Shown piece by piece: positions 55,130-64,000 of a stretch of 64,000 bases of DNA (positions within the stretch are counted from its first letter, which is position 1; every line of letters starts with the position of its first letter). This DNA comes from Candidatus Anammoximicrobium sp. (GTDB lineage: Bacteria; Planctomycetota; Planctomycetia; Pirellulales; Pirellulaceae). Made by a program: the position numbers and the translations under genes. The stretch lies in assembly GCA_012515235.1 (NCBI GenBank), contig JAAYYU010000110.1:1-64000 (forward strand), given 5' to 3'. The notes under the pieces were generated by a model. The model worked only from the letters and a program-made list of their open reading frames with translations, did no database searches and was not told the origin of the DNA.

Positions 55130-56227
55130 ATGTCCGATGTGATTGTCCTGATTCCGGCCTACAAGCCCGAACCGAGATTGCTGGGTTTTGTCCAGGGACT
55201 GACTGCCGCGGGGGCTCACGTCGTGGTGGTGAATGACGGGAGCGGACCGGCGTATGCCGATGTCTTCCAGGCGGTGCGGCGGGTAGGGAACACCGTGGTT
55301 TTGAACCACGTGGTGAATCTGGGCAAAGGGGCGGCTTTGAAGACCGGCTTGAACCACATCGCGTGCGAGCCAGGCGGCCGGGTGGGGGTTGTAACGGCGG
55401 ATGCCGACGGACAGCACACGGTCGCCGACGTCATGGCGGTGGCTGAATCGCTGACCGCCAATCCACACAGCCTGATCCTGGGGGCGAGGGGATTTGAGGG
55501 CCAATTGCCCCTTCGCAGCCGGCTCGGAAACGCGCTCACGCGACGCGTCATGCGGTGGATCATGGGGCAGAAGGTTTCCGACACGCAAACCGGTCTGCGC
55601 GGCATCCCGAGGGCCATGATCCCGCGACTGCTGGTGATTCCGCACCAGGGCTACGAGTTTGAATTGGAGATGTTGTTGGTCTGCAAGTACGAGGGAATCC
55701 GCATCCGGGAGACGCGCATTCAGACCATCTACTTCGACGGCAACCGTTCGTCCCATTTCAATCCGCTGCTGGACTCGTTCCGGATTTACTTCGTCCTGCT
55801 GCGATTCACGTTCGTGTCGCTGATCTCGGCCCTCTTGGACAACGCGGTCTTTGCTGCGGCCTTCCTGTGCTGGCCGAACCTGGGCGCGGCTCAGGTTGCC
55901 GGCCGGGTGCTGGCCACGCTCTTCAACTTCTGGGGCAATCGGAACACCGTGTTTCGCTCGAAGGAGCAAGTCGCTCGAACGTTGCCCAAGTATCTGCTGC
56001 TGGTGGTGGTGTCGGGTGCGATGAGTTATGGGTTGATCCGGCTGTTTAGCCGGCCGGGTGTGATGGACGTCTACGCGGCCAAGATCCTGGCGGAAACGGT
56101 CCTCTTCTTCGCGAATTTCGTCGTGCAGCGCGACTTTGTGTTCCCCGGAAACCAGCCGCGGCGATGGGAAGAACGGGCGGACACTGCAACGTCGCCGCCG
56201 CTGGACCAGCGTCCGGCAGGCCGATGA
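55130..56227 (+). CDS. DPM1-like family 2 glycosyltransferase fused to GtrA domain
   Basis: The 365-residue protein has a GT2 domain (1-225). The nucleotide-binding VVNDGSG holds Asp36, and the metal-binding DAD motif is residues 91-93 in VTADADGQH. GARGFEGQLPLRSRLGN and TGLRGIP match the polyprenyl-phosphate mannose/glucose synthase subgroup. Four C-terminal helices (about 228-345) form a GtrA-type domain with LDNAVFAAAF and FNFWGNRNTVF; GtrA helps flip the lipid-linked sugar. Together it would make and present a polyprenyl-phosphate sugar on the outer face of the membrane. Its stop overlaps the start of the next gene in an ATGA, which strongly suggests a shared pathway with the TMTC-like protein. 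Confidence 0.9.
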   Translation: MSDVIVLIPAYKPEPRLLGFVQGLTAAGAHVVVVNDGSGPAYADVFQAVRRVGNTVVLNHVVNLGKGAALKTGLNHIACEPGGRVGVVTADADGQHTVADVMAVAESLTANPHSLILGARGFEGQLPLRSRLGNALTRRVMRWIMGQKVSDTQTGLRGIPRAMIPRLLVIPHQGYEFELEMLLVCKYEGIRIRETRIQTIYFDGNRSSHFNPLLDSFRIYFVLLRFTFVSLISALLDNAVFAAAFLCWPNLGAAQVAGRVLATLFNFWGNRNTVFRSKEQVARTLPKYLLLVVVSGAMSYGLIRLFSRPGVMDVYAAKILAETVLFFANFVVQRDFVFPGNQPRRWEERADTATSPPLDQRPAGR

Positions 56228-58098
56228 AATTCAAAGAGCGGCTCACCCAGGGAGGCAGGTTGTTCATGCCGCGAGGACGAGCATCCAGAAGGCGGGCGAA
56301 ATCGACGGACTCCCGGCGTGCCGGACCGGCGGCACCTCCGCTGGCCGGACCGGGGTCTGCGAGCGCAGGGGCCGCCGTAGCGGCGGTCGTCTTGGCAGGT
56401 GCGGCTGCCTACAGCAATAGTCTGCACGGCGCCTTTGTCTTCGACGACCCGTTTTCCATCGCCGACAACGAGAGCATCCGCAGTCTGCGGCGTCTGGACG
56501 AGGTCCTGTTGCCGGTGGCGGAACTGGACTACTATCGGCCTGTCCTGAACCTGTCGCTGGCCCTCTGCTACCGCGTCGGGGGACTGGACGTCCTGGCTTA
56601 TCATGTGCTGAACCTGGGGATCCATCTGGCGGCCTCTTTGACGCTGTTCGGCCTGGTGCGCCGGACGCTGCTGCTTTGGCCGCGCGGCCACCACCTTGCC
56701 ACGGCCTCAACCGCTTTGGCCCTGGCGGCAACGCTGTTGTGGATGTTGCACCCGCTGCAAACGGAATCCGTGACGTATGTGGTCCAGCGTTGTGAGGCGA
56801 TGTTTGGGCTGTTCAGCTTGCTGTCGTTGTACGGTGCCTTGCGGGGCGCCACGTCGCCGCGCGGGTGGCCGTGGTATGGCGGCGCGGTGGCGGCGTGCGC
56901 GTTGGGGATGGGGAGCAAGGAAGCGATGGCGGTGACGCCCCTGCTGGTCTTGATGTACGACCGCATCTTCCTGGCTTCCTCCCTGCGCGAGACGTTCCGG
57001 AAACGGTGGGGATTGTACGCCGGCCTCGCCTTGACGTGGGGCATTCTCGCGCCGATGCTCTTGGCGTCCAACTTGAGCCGATCTCCGCGCGCGGCCGACC
57101 CGATCACCATTTGGGAGTACGCTCGCACGCAATTTGGCGTGGTCGCCCATTATCTGCGGCTGAGCGTTTGGCCGGACGTTCTGTGCCTGGATTACCAATG
57201 GCCGGTGGCCCGATCTGCCGGGGACATCGTTCCCTTTGCCGCGTTCCTCGGCGCGGTCTTGTGCGCCGTGCTGGGGGCTCTTTGGCGCTGGCCGAAAGGG
57301 GGCTTCCTGGGGGCCGCGTTTTTCTTGACGCTGGGGCCCAGTTCGAGCGTCATCCCGATTCCCGATTTGGCGTTCGAGCATCGGATGTACCTGCCCTTGG
57401 CGCCGCTGGCGATCTCGGCCGTGCTGGGCGTGTACGCGGTCGGCCGAAAGCTTGTCAGCGGGCGTCCGTCTCTGCAGCCCGCGGCGAGGTTGGCGAGCGT
57501 GTGCCTGATCGCCGGAATCGCCGGTGTCTTGGGAATCCTGACCTATCTTCGCAACGACGACTATCGCAGTGAACTGAGGATCTGGCAAGACACGGTCGCC
57601 AAAGCGCCGCACAATTACCGCGCCCACAACAACCTGGGACGAGCCTTGGCGCACGAAGGCCGTTCGGCGGAGGCGATCGCCCACTACCAGACGGCTCTGG
57701 AGATCAACCCGGCTTACACCGAGACGAACTTCAACTTCGGTCTGCTGCTGGTCCAACTGGGACGCTTCGACGAGGCCGTCCCGCGTTTGAAGCAGGTTCT
57801 GCAGTTCCGTGCCGACGACCTCGAAGCGCACCTGAACCTGGGCGTGGCGTTGGGGCACCAGGGACAAGACGATGAGGCGATCGGGCATTACCGGAAAGTG
57901 CTGGAGATCGACCCGCGATTCGCGCCGGCCCACAACAACCTCGGCAACATTCTGCTCCGTTTGGGCCGCTGCGACGAAGCGGTGGTTCACTACCAGGCGG
58001 CTTCTGAACTCGACCCGGAAGACGCGGAGTACCGGCACAACCTCGGCGTCTGCTTGCAGGCGTTGGGCCGGGGCCGGGAAGCCAAGACGGCGAAGTGA
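56224..58098 (+). CDS. TMTC-like (DUF1736) GT-C membrane protein with TPR tail, copy 1
   Basis: The ATG at 56224 gives 624 residues and overlaps the preceding stop (ATGA). The membrane half resembles eukaryotic TMTC O-mannosyltransferases: the first-loop acids Asp74-Asp75 in AFVFDDPFSIADNESI, then YYRPVLNLSLALCYRVGGLD, HPLQTESVTYVVQR, and GSKEAMAVTPLLVLMYDR. About nine to eleven helices follow. The last 170 residues are TPRs (HNNLGRALAHEGRSAEAIAH and three more). GT-C enzymes use a polyprenyl-phosphate sugar, and the gene upstream would supply one. Protein O-glycosylation outside the membrane is the best hypothesis. Acceptor and sugar are unknown. Related sequences in bacteria are usually annotated only as TPR proteins. 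Confidence 0.82.
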   Translation: MKFKERLTQGGRLFMPRGRASRRRAKSTDSRRAGPAAPPLAGPGSASAGAAVAAVVLAGAAAYSNSLHGAFVFDDPFSIADNESIRSLRRLDEVLLPVAELDYYRPVLNLSLALCYRVGGLDVLAYHVLNLGIHLAASLTLFGLVRRTLLLWPRGHHLATASTALALAATLLWMLHPLQTESVTYVVQRCEAMFGLFSLLSLYGALRGATSPRGWPWYGGAVAACALGMGSKEAMAVTPLLVLMYDRIFLASSLRETFRKRWGLYAGLALTWGILAPMLLASNLSRSPRAADPITIWEYARTQFGVVAHYLRLSVWPDVLCLDYQWPVARSAGDIVPFAAFLGAVLCAVLGALWRWPKGGFLGAAFFLTLGPSSSVIPIPDLAFEHRMYLPLAPLAISAVLGVYAVGRKLVSGRPSLQPAARLASVCLIAGIAGVLGILTYLRNDDYRSELRIWQDTVAKAPHNYRAHNNLGRALAHEGRSAEAIAHYQTALEINPAYTETNFNFGLLLVQLGRFDEAVPRLKQVLQFRADDLEAHLNLGVALGHQGQDDEAIGHYRKVLEIDPRFAPAHNNLGNILLRLGRCDEAVVHYQAASELDPEDAEYRHNLGVCLQALGRGREAKTAK

Positions 58099-58174
58099 TC
58101 GGACCGGCGGCCAGCAGGTCGCGTTCCGGTTCCCGGACAGCTAGAATTCCATCGACCAGTGAGGACGTTCGTCT

Positions 58175-60526
58175 ATGGCGCGTACACGCGGTTTCAGGGA
58201 TCGAAGGACGCCGAAAGAACCCCGGCTCCGGGAAACGCCGGAATCTCCGTGGAGGAAGCGACGTGAGGCAAAAACGTGGGCCGCGGGGCTGCTGATCCTC
58301 CTGGCCGGCGCGGCCGCCTACAGCAACAGCACGCACGGCGAGTTCGTGTTCGACGATGCCCCTGCGATCTCCATGAACCCGAGCATCCGCCGTCTGTGGC
58401 GGCTGGACGAGGTTCTCGCGCCAGTGGACAAACTGGACTATTACCGCCCGGTCTTGAACCTGTCTTTGGCCGCTTGCTACAGCGTCGGCGGACTGGAGGT
58501 CGTTCCCTACCACCTCTTCAATTTGGGAATCCACCTGGGAGCGGCCTTGACGCTGTTCGGCTTGGTGCGAAGAACTCTGCGGCTCGGTCCGCGCGACCAC
58601 CCATTCGGTCCGGCGTCGACGTCCCTGGCCCTGGCCGCAACGCTTCTGTGGATGCTGCATCCCTTGCACACGGAAACGGTGACGTACGTCGTCCAGCGGT
58701 GCGAAGCGATGTACGGTTTGTTCAGCCTGCTGGCGCTGTACTGCGTGATGCGGGGGGCTTCCGCTGCGCGCCCAAGGCGGTGGTACGCCGGAGCGGTGGC
58801 CGCTTGCCTGCTGGGGATGGGCAGCAAGGAAGCCACGGCGGTGGCGCCGTTCGTCATCCTGCTGTACGACCGCACGTTTCTGGCGTCTTCGCTGCGGAGC
58901 GTGTTCCGGCAGCGTTGGGGGCTGTACGTGGCGTTGGCGTTCACGTGGGGGATGCTGGTGCCGGCGCTGCTGGTGTCTCGGTCCGGCCATCCGGACGCCG
59001 GACAGGCGGTCACGGTGTGGGAGTACGCCCGCTCGCAATTCGGAGTCGTCGTGCATTATCTGAGGCTGAGCGTTTGGCCCGCGCCCCTGTGTCTGGACTA
59101 TCAGTGGCCCGTGGCCCAATCCGTGTGGGACATCGTGCCTCCGGCCGCGGCCATCGGCACGCTGGCGGTGCTGGTGCTCTGGACGCTGTGGCGATGGCCC
59201 CGGTGGGGGTTTCTGGGTGCCTCGTTCTTCCTGACGCTGGCGCCAAGTTCGAGTGTGATCCCGATTCTCGACCTGGCGTTCGAGCACCGCATGTACCTGC
59301 CTTTGGCGCCGCTGGTGGTTGCGATCGTGCTGGGCGTGTACGCCGCGGGCCGGAAGCTCATCAGCCGCAGACCGTCGCTGCAGCCGGCGGCGCAGTGGTC
59401 GGGCGTGTGCTTGGTTGCCGTCCTTGCCGCGACCCTGGGAACGCTGACCTATCTGCGGAACGACGATTACCGGACCGCCCTGCGGATCTGGCAGGATACG
59501 GTCGCCAAGGCGCCGAAAAACTCGCGTGCTCACACGAACCTGGGTGCGATCCTGGTCGAGCGGGGCCGGGCCGACGAGGGCATCGCCTGCTATCGGAAGG
59601 CGCTGGAAATCGATCCTCGCAACGCGCGGACCTGGGCCAATCTGGGCATCGCCCTGATCCGGCAAGGCCGAGTCGATGAGGGACGGGATTGCTGTCAAAA
59701 GGCCCTGGAACTCGATCCCCGGAATGCCGGCACCCACTACGGTTTTGGCGTGGCGTTGGTCGAGCAAGGCAGAGTTGAAGAGGGAGTTGCCTGCTACCGA
59801 AAGGCGTTGGAAATCGAACCCGATCATGCCGACGCGCACAGCAACCTTGGGCTGGCACTGGTCCAGCAGGGGAAGATCGACGAGGGAATCGGACATTTTC
59901 TGACGGCCCTTGAAATCGCTCCGGATCAGGCCGAGGTCCGCAACAATTTCGGCCATGCTCTGCTGCAGCTGGGAAGACTCGACGAGGCCCTGCTGCAGCT
60001 GCGGACGGCCCTGGAACTCGCTCCGGACTACGCCAGCGCCCACAACAACCTGGGCCGTGTCTTGACGCTCCAGGGACGGTTCGGCGAAGCCCGCAGCCAT
60101 TACGAAGCGGCCCTTGCAGGGGCGCCCAACGAGGCTCAATTCCACCACAATCTGAGCCACGTCCTCGCTCAGATGGGCAAAGTCGCCGAGGCGATCCACC
60201 ACGGCCGGAGGGCCGCGGAATTGAGAAAGGAAACCCTGGGAGAAAGGCATCCCGATTACGCTGCCAGCTTGAATAACTTGGGGCTGATGTACCAGAGCGA
60301 GGGAGACCACGCACGCGCGGAACAGTTGCTGCGACGGGCCACGGAGATCTGGAAAGAAACGCTGGGCGAAACCCATCCCGACTATGCCGCCGGGCTGAGA
60401 AACCTGGCGGTGATCTACCGCGCCCTGGGCGACCGGGAACGCGCGGCGACGGTCTGCCGGCAAGTGCTGGAACTCAACCCCGGCGATGCCCAGGCCCGGT
60501 ACCTGCTGGAACTCCTCGCCCCATGA
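58175..60526 (+). CDS. TMTC-like (DUF1736) GT-C membrane protein with long TPR tail, copy 2
   Basis: The 783-residue protein is a paralogue of the previous one, in the same orientation 76 bases downstream. The membrane half repeats every motif: Asp60-Asp61 in EFVFDDAPAISMNPSI, DYYRPVLNLSLAACYSVGGL, HPLHTETVTYVVQRCEAMYG and GSKEATAVAPFVILLYDR. The TPR tail is longer. It has six to seven canonical TPRs from about residue 440 (AHTNLGAILVERGRADEGIA onward), then kinesin-light-chain-type repeats near the end (LGERHPDYAASLNNLG and LGETHPDYAAGLRNLA). Different TPR tails suggest different protein partners or acceptors. It shares the proposed lipid-linked sugar donor with copy 1. Confidence 0.82.
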   Translation: MARTRGFRDRRTPKEPRLRETPESPWRKRREAKTWAAGLLILLAGAAAYSNSTHGEFVFDDAPAISMNPSIRRLWRLDEVLAPVDKLDYYRPVLNLSLAACYSVGGLEVVPYHLFNLGIHLGAALTLFGLVRRTLRLGPRDHPFGPASTSLALAATLLWMLHPLHTETVTYVVQRCEAMYGLFSLLALYCVMRGASAARPRRWYAGAVAACLLGMGSKEATAVAPFVILLYDRTFLASSLRSVFRQRWGLYVALAFTWGMLVPALLVSRSGHPDAGQAVTVWEYARSQFGVVVHYLRLSVWPAPLCLDYQWPVAQSVWDIVPPAAAIGTLAVLVLWTLWRWPRWGFLGASFFLTLAPSSSVIPILDLAFEHRMYLPLAPLVVAIVLGVYAAGRKLISRRPSLQPAAQWSGVCLVAVLAATLGTLTYLRNDDYRTALRIWQDTVAKAPKNSRAHTNLGAILVERGRADEGIACYRKALEIDPRNARTWANLGIALIRQGRVDEGRDCCQKALELDPRNAGTHYGFGVALVEQGRVEEGVACYRKALEIEPDHADAHSNLGLALVQQGKIDEGIGHFLTALEIAPDQAEVRNNFGHALLQLGRLDEALLQLRTALELAPDYASAHNNLGRVLTLQGRFGEARSHYEAALAGAPNEAQFHHNLSHVLAQMGKVAEAIHHGRRAAELRKETLGERHPDYAASLNNLGLMYQSEGDHARAEQLLRRATEIWKETLGETHPDYAAGLRNLAVIYRALGDRERAATVCRQVLELNPGDAQARYLLELLAP

Positions 60527-60611
60527 GCCGGAGCGACGAGGCCGCGCGGTGGCCTTCCCGCAACGCGCTCGACGCCGCCGGCGTTCCGGGCGTGGCGCTG
60601 CGGCCCTCACG

Positions 60612-62684
60612 CTACGGTTGCCGCTTCGGCTTGGGGATCTTGCCCTGGCCTTGACGTCCGCGGCGGCGGCCGCGCTGCGACGAAGGCGATGGGAACTTGA
60701 CGTCGCTGATCTTCTCGCCGTACGACTCTTGCAGTTTCACGATGCGGTCCCGCAAGGCGGCTGCCCGCTCGAACTCCAACGCTTCCGCGGCAGCCAGCAT
60801 TTCGGCTTCCAACTCGTTGATGTACTCCTGCGTGACGTACTCCGCGTCGCTCGTGCGGCCGGCGGCGGCGTTGGCCTGGCGGTGCGCGTCGACCTCGGCC
60901 TCGATGCCGGCACGAATGTTCTTGCGGATCGTCTCCGGCGTGATCCCGTGCTGGCGGTTGTAATCCTCCTGCAGTCGGCGGCGGCGGCGCGTTTCGTCGA
61001 TGGCGTGCTTCATCGCACCGGTCACCTTGTCCGCGTACAGGATCACCTTGGCGTTCACATTTCGCGCGGCCCGCCCGATGGTTTGGATCAGCGACGTTTC
61101 GCTTCGCAAAAAACCCTCCTTGTCCGCATCCAGGATGGCCACCAGCGAGACTTCGGGTAGGTCCAGGCCTTCGCGGAGCAGGTTGACGCCGACCAGGGCA
61201 TCGAAGCGGCCCTCGCGCAGTTCCCGCAGCAACTCGACCCGCTCGAAGGCGTCTAGTTCGCTGTGCAGCCACTTGCAGGACACGTTCTGCTCGTTCAGGT
61301 AAGCCGACAAATCCTCGGCCAGCCGCTTGGTCAGCACCGTCACCAGCACGCGTTCGCCGATCTGCGCCCGCTGGCGAATCTGGTCCAGGAGGTGCGGCAC
61401 CTGGCCGCGCGCCGGAACGATTTCCAACTCCGGGTCCAGCAGGCCCGTCGGCCGGATCACCTGCTCCACGACCTCACCGCCGGTCTGCTTCAGTTCATAC
61501 GCTCCGGGCGTGGCCGAAACGAAGACGGCCTGGTGCACCATCCGTTCCCACTCGTCGAACCGCATGGGCCGGTTGTCCAGCGCGCTGGGCAGCCGGAACC
61601 CGTGCTCGACCAGCGTCTGTTTCCGGTTGCGGTCGCCCGCGTACATCGCTCCGATCTGCGGCACGGTGACGTGCGATTCATCCACGACCAGCAGGAAATC
61701 CTTGGGGAAGAAATCGTACAGCGTATCCGGCTTCTCGCCTTCCTTGCGGCCGGACAGATGGCGGCTGTAGTTCTCGATGCCGGGACAATGACCGACTTCG
61801 GCCAGCATCTCCAGGTCGAACCGCGTGCGGGCGCTCAGCCGTTGCGCCTCCAGCAATTTGCCTTCGTCCCGGAACGTCTGCAACCGCTGATCCAGTTCTC
61901 CGCGAATCGCCTCCAGGGCCTGCGCCATGCGTTCCTCGGGCATCACGAAGTGCTTGGCCGGATAGATAAACATCTCGTCCTGCGTCGCGATCGTCTCGCC
62001 GCTGGTCGGGTTGATGATCGACAACTGGTCGACTTCGTCGCCCCAGAACTCCACGCGGAAGGCGAACTCTTCGTACGCCGGCCAGACCTCGACACAGTCG
62101 CCGCGCACCCGGAATCTACCCCGCTCGAAGCTCACGTCGTTGCGGTCGTACAGGATGTTTACCAGCTTGGTCAACACCTCGTCGCGGTCAATCGTCAGTC
62201 CGCGGCGCAGAGCGACCATCATCTGGCGGTAATCCTCGGGCGATCCCAAGCCGTAGATGCTGGACACGCTGGCCACGATGATCACGTCGCGGCGGCTGAC
62301 CAGCGCGCTGGTCGCGGCCAGTCGCAGGCGATCGATCTCTTCGTTGATCGAGGCGTCTTTTTCGATGTAGATGTCGCGCTGCGGAATGTACGCCTCCGGC
62401 TGGTAGTAGTCGTAGTAGCTGACGAAATAGTGCACCGCGTTGCGCGGAAAGAACTCCTTGAATTCGGCATACAACTGGGCGGCGAGGGTCTTGTTGTGGG
62501 AGATCACCAGCGTCGGCCGTTGCACGCGCTGGATGACATTGGCCATCGTGAACGTCTTGCCCGAACCCGTGACGCCCATCAAGACCTGGTGCTTTCGGCC
62601 CGCGTCCAGGCCCGCCAGCAGGGCGGCAATCGCCTGCGGCTGATCGCCGGCCGGCTCGAACGGGGCTTGCAGTTGGAATTCCAC
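60612..62684 (-). CDS. uvrB: excinuclease ABC subunit B
   Basis: The GTG at 62684 follows AAAGGAC by nine bases and gives 690 residues; longer starts add unrelated sequence. The protein begins [19 protein letters not shown], as UvrB does. Walker A is [11 protein letters not shown], the beta-hairpin [17 protein letters not shown] inserts into damaged DNA, and further helicase motifs follow ([33 protein letters not shown]). The C-terminal UVR domain ([22 protein letters not shown]) recruits UvrC. A basic tail ([20 protein letters not shown]) ends the protein. UvrB verifies lesions in nucleotide excision repair. It is convergent with the TMTC-like genes and in the same orientation as the next gene. 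Confidence 0.96.
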   Translation of the reverse strand: MEFQLQAPFEPAGDQPQAIAALLAGLDAGRKHQVLMGVTGSGKTFTMANVIQRVQRPTLVISHNKTLAAQLYAEFKEFFPRNAVHYFVSYYDYYQPEAYIPQRDIYIEKDASINEEIDRLRLAATSALVSRRDVIIVASVSSIYGLGSPEDYRQMMVALRRGLTIDRDEVLTKLVNILYDRNDVSFERGRFRVRGDCVEVWPAYEEFAFRVEFWGDEVDQLSIINPTSGETIATQDEMFIYPAKHFVMPEERMAQALEAIRGELDQRLQTFRDEGKLLEAQRLSARTRFDLEMLAEVGHCPGIENYSRHLSGRKEGEKPDTLYDFFPKDFLLVVDESHVTVPQIGAMYAGDRNRKQTLVEHGFRLPSALDNRPMRFDEWERMVHQAVFVSATPGAYELKQTGGEVVEQVIRPTGLLDPELEIVPARGQVPHLLDQIRQRAQIGERVLVTVLTKRLAEDLSAYLNEQNVSCKWLHSELDAFERVELLRELREGRFDALVGVNLLREGLDLPEVSLVAILDADKEGFLRSETSLIQTIGRAARNVNAKVILYADKVTGAMKHAIDETRRRRRLQEDYNRQHGITPETIRKNIRAGIEAEVDAHRQANAAAGRTSDAEYVTQEYINELEAEMLAAAEALEFERAAALRDRIVKLQESYGEKISDVKFPSPSSQRGRRRGRQGQGKIPKPKRQP

Positions 62685-62919
62685 GATGTCTGTCCTTTGG
62701 CGTCTTCGTCGTACGAGTGCCCAGTTTCTTGTTCTTTGCCGGGAGTTGTGGAGTGCGGCGCCTTGTTGCCGCTTTGGCTCGGTGGCGACGGAACGGCCGC
62801 CGCTTTGTGTTCCCGCGGCTTGCCATGTCGCCTGAACCCAATCCGCCGCAACGCTCCAGGCCGCTGTCTGAAGCGGTGACAAGGCACTGCACGCCAAGAC
62901 GCGGTTCCCTTCGCTGCCG

Positions 62920-63726
<807 letters not shown>

Positions 63727-63949
63727 CTGACAGATCCATTCGGCGATCAGGCTCCAAGGTCCGAAAAACCGACCTTCCGCTGGACGTGCCTCCGAAACTG
63801 TCTTTGAAACGGTCTGGCCGGGTTCGGAGACCCGTCTGCGAGAGACTATCGTAACGGGATTTGGTCCGGCGCACAGATGAGGTCCGAGATTCTTCCGCCT
63901 TGCCAATTGCCATGCGCCCGGCCTACAATGCCGCCGACAAGGAACGAAT

Positions 63950-64000
63950 ATGCCCGAAGGCGACACGATTTTTCGGACCGCGGCACGGCTGCGGCCCGTT
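63950..64000 (+). CDS. Fpg/Nei family DNA glycosylase, N-terminal fragment at window edge
   Basis: Only 17 codons are visible: ATG at 63950 then PEGDTIFRTAARLRPV. MPEGDTIFR is the hallmark opening of actinobacterial-type Nei2 and related Fpg/Nei glycosylases, in which Pro2 is the catalytic nucleophile and Glu3 the next active-site residue. These enzymes remove oxidised bases and cut the strand. The gene continues beyond the window. AAGGAACGA lies just before the ATG. It is divergent from the YmdB-type gene, and with uvrB and recQ adds to the repair genes in the window. Confidence 0.8.
   Translation, partial: MPEGDTIFRTAARLRPV

Noticed and set aside
62685..62897. N-terminal extension of uvrB to 62897
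   Set aside because: UvrB proteins begin at the VEFQLQ-type segment, and a GTG with AAAGGAC upstream is in the right place.

Overview
The window reads as chromosomal DNA of a GC-rich planctomycete, most likely from the Pirellulales (inference from gene content; no rRNA or other phylogenetic marker is present). The indicators are a DUF1559 protein with the typical [14 protein letters not shown] segment, a DUF1080 secreted protein, a one-site sulfatase, a membrane-anchored protein kinase-like protein, secreted parallel beta-helix and GH5-like proteins, and many short transcription units with long non-coding gaps. I found no rRNA, tRNA, CRISPR array, transposase gene or prophage.

Layout. 0-7.3 kb: a large TPR protein followed by a MotA/TolQ/ExbB channel, then a divergent M50-type membrane protease, an HD-GYP protein and a small membrane protein. 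7.3-7.7 kb: hairpin repeat array 1. 7.8-14.7 kb: secreted FAD oxidoreductase, divergent GH5-like glycosidase, benzoate-CoA-ligase-family enzyme. 15-22 kb: a hicAB pair and glutamate synthase (gltB, gltD). 22.4-28 kb: DUF1080 protein, thpR, DUF1559 protein, then an ATPase-like protein with fliF and fliG. 28-38 kb: a DUF1559-like remnant, a lipoprotein, array 2, a CorA-like protein, glnB, an inactive-looking class I amidotransferase, recQ, a beta-helix protein, a secreted hypothetical and an alpha/beta hydrolase. 38-44 kb: mdh, a pseudokinase receptor, a long palindromic element, a decayed isocitrate dehydrogenase, dapA. 44-52.5 kb: sulfatase, miaB, pduO-type adenosyltransferase, rhomboid protease, nagB, an orphan ParA and a sodium/solute symporter. 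52.5-53.5 kb: second palindromic element, an ORF remnant and array 3. 53.5-64 kb: B12-type radical SAM protein, a DPM1-like/GtrA glycosyltransferase, two tandem TMTC-like membrane/TPR proteins, uvrB, a YmdB-type phosphoesterase and the first codons of a Nei/Fpg glycosylase.

How the genes fit together. Nitrogen assimilation is represented by gltBD and glnB. Polymer breakdown at the envelope is suggested by the glycosidase, FAD oxidoreductase, DUF1080 protein, sulfatase, beta-helix protein, symporter and nagB. The most striking module is at 55.1-60.5 kb. A polyprenyl-phosphate-sugar synthase-like protein overlaps by ATGA with a protein resembling eukaryotic TMTC O-mannosyltransferases, and a paralogue follows. 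This is a candidate bacterial protein O-glycosylation system.

Two families of non-coding palindromes are present: three loci of 21-base hairpins and two roughly 100-bp long inverted repeats. Both long inverted repeats lie beside broken genes. Several enzymes lack key catalytic residues: the amidotransferase, the alpha/beta hydrolase, the kinase, HicA and the HATPase-like protein.
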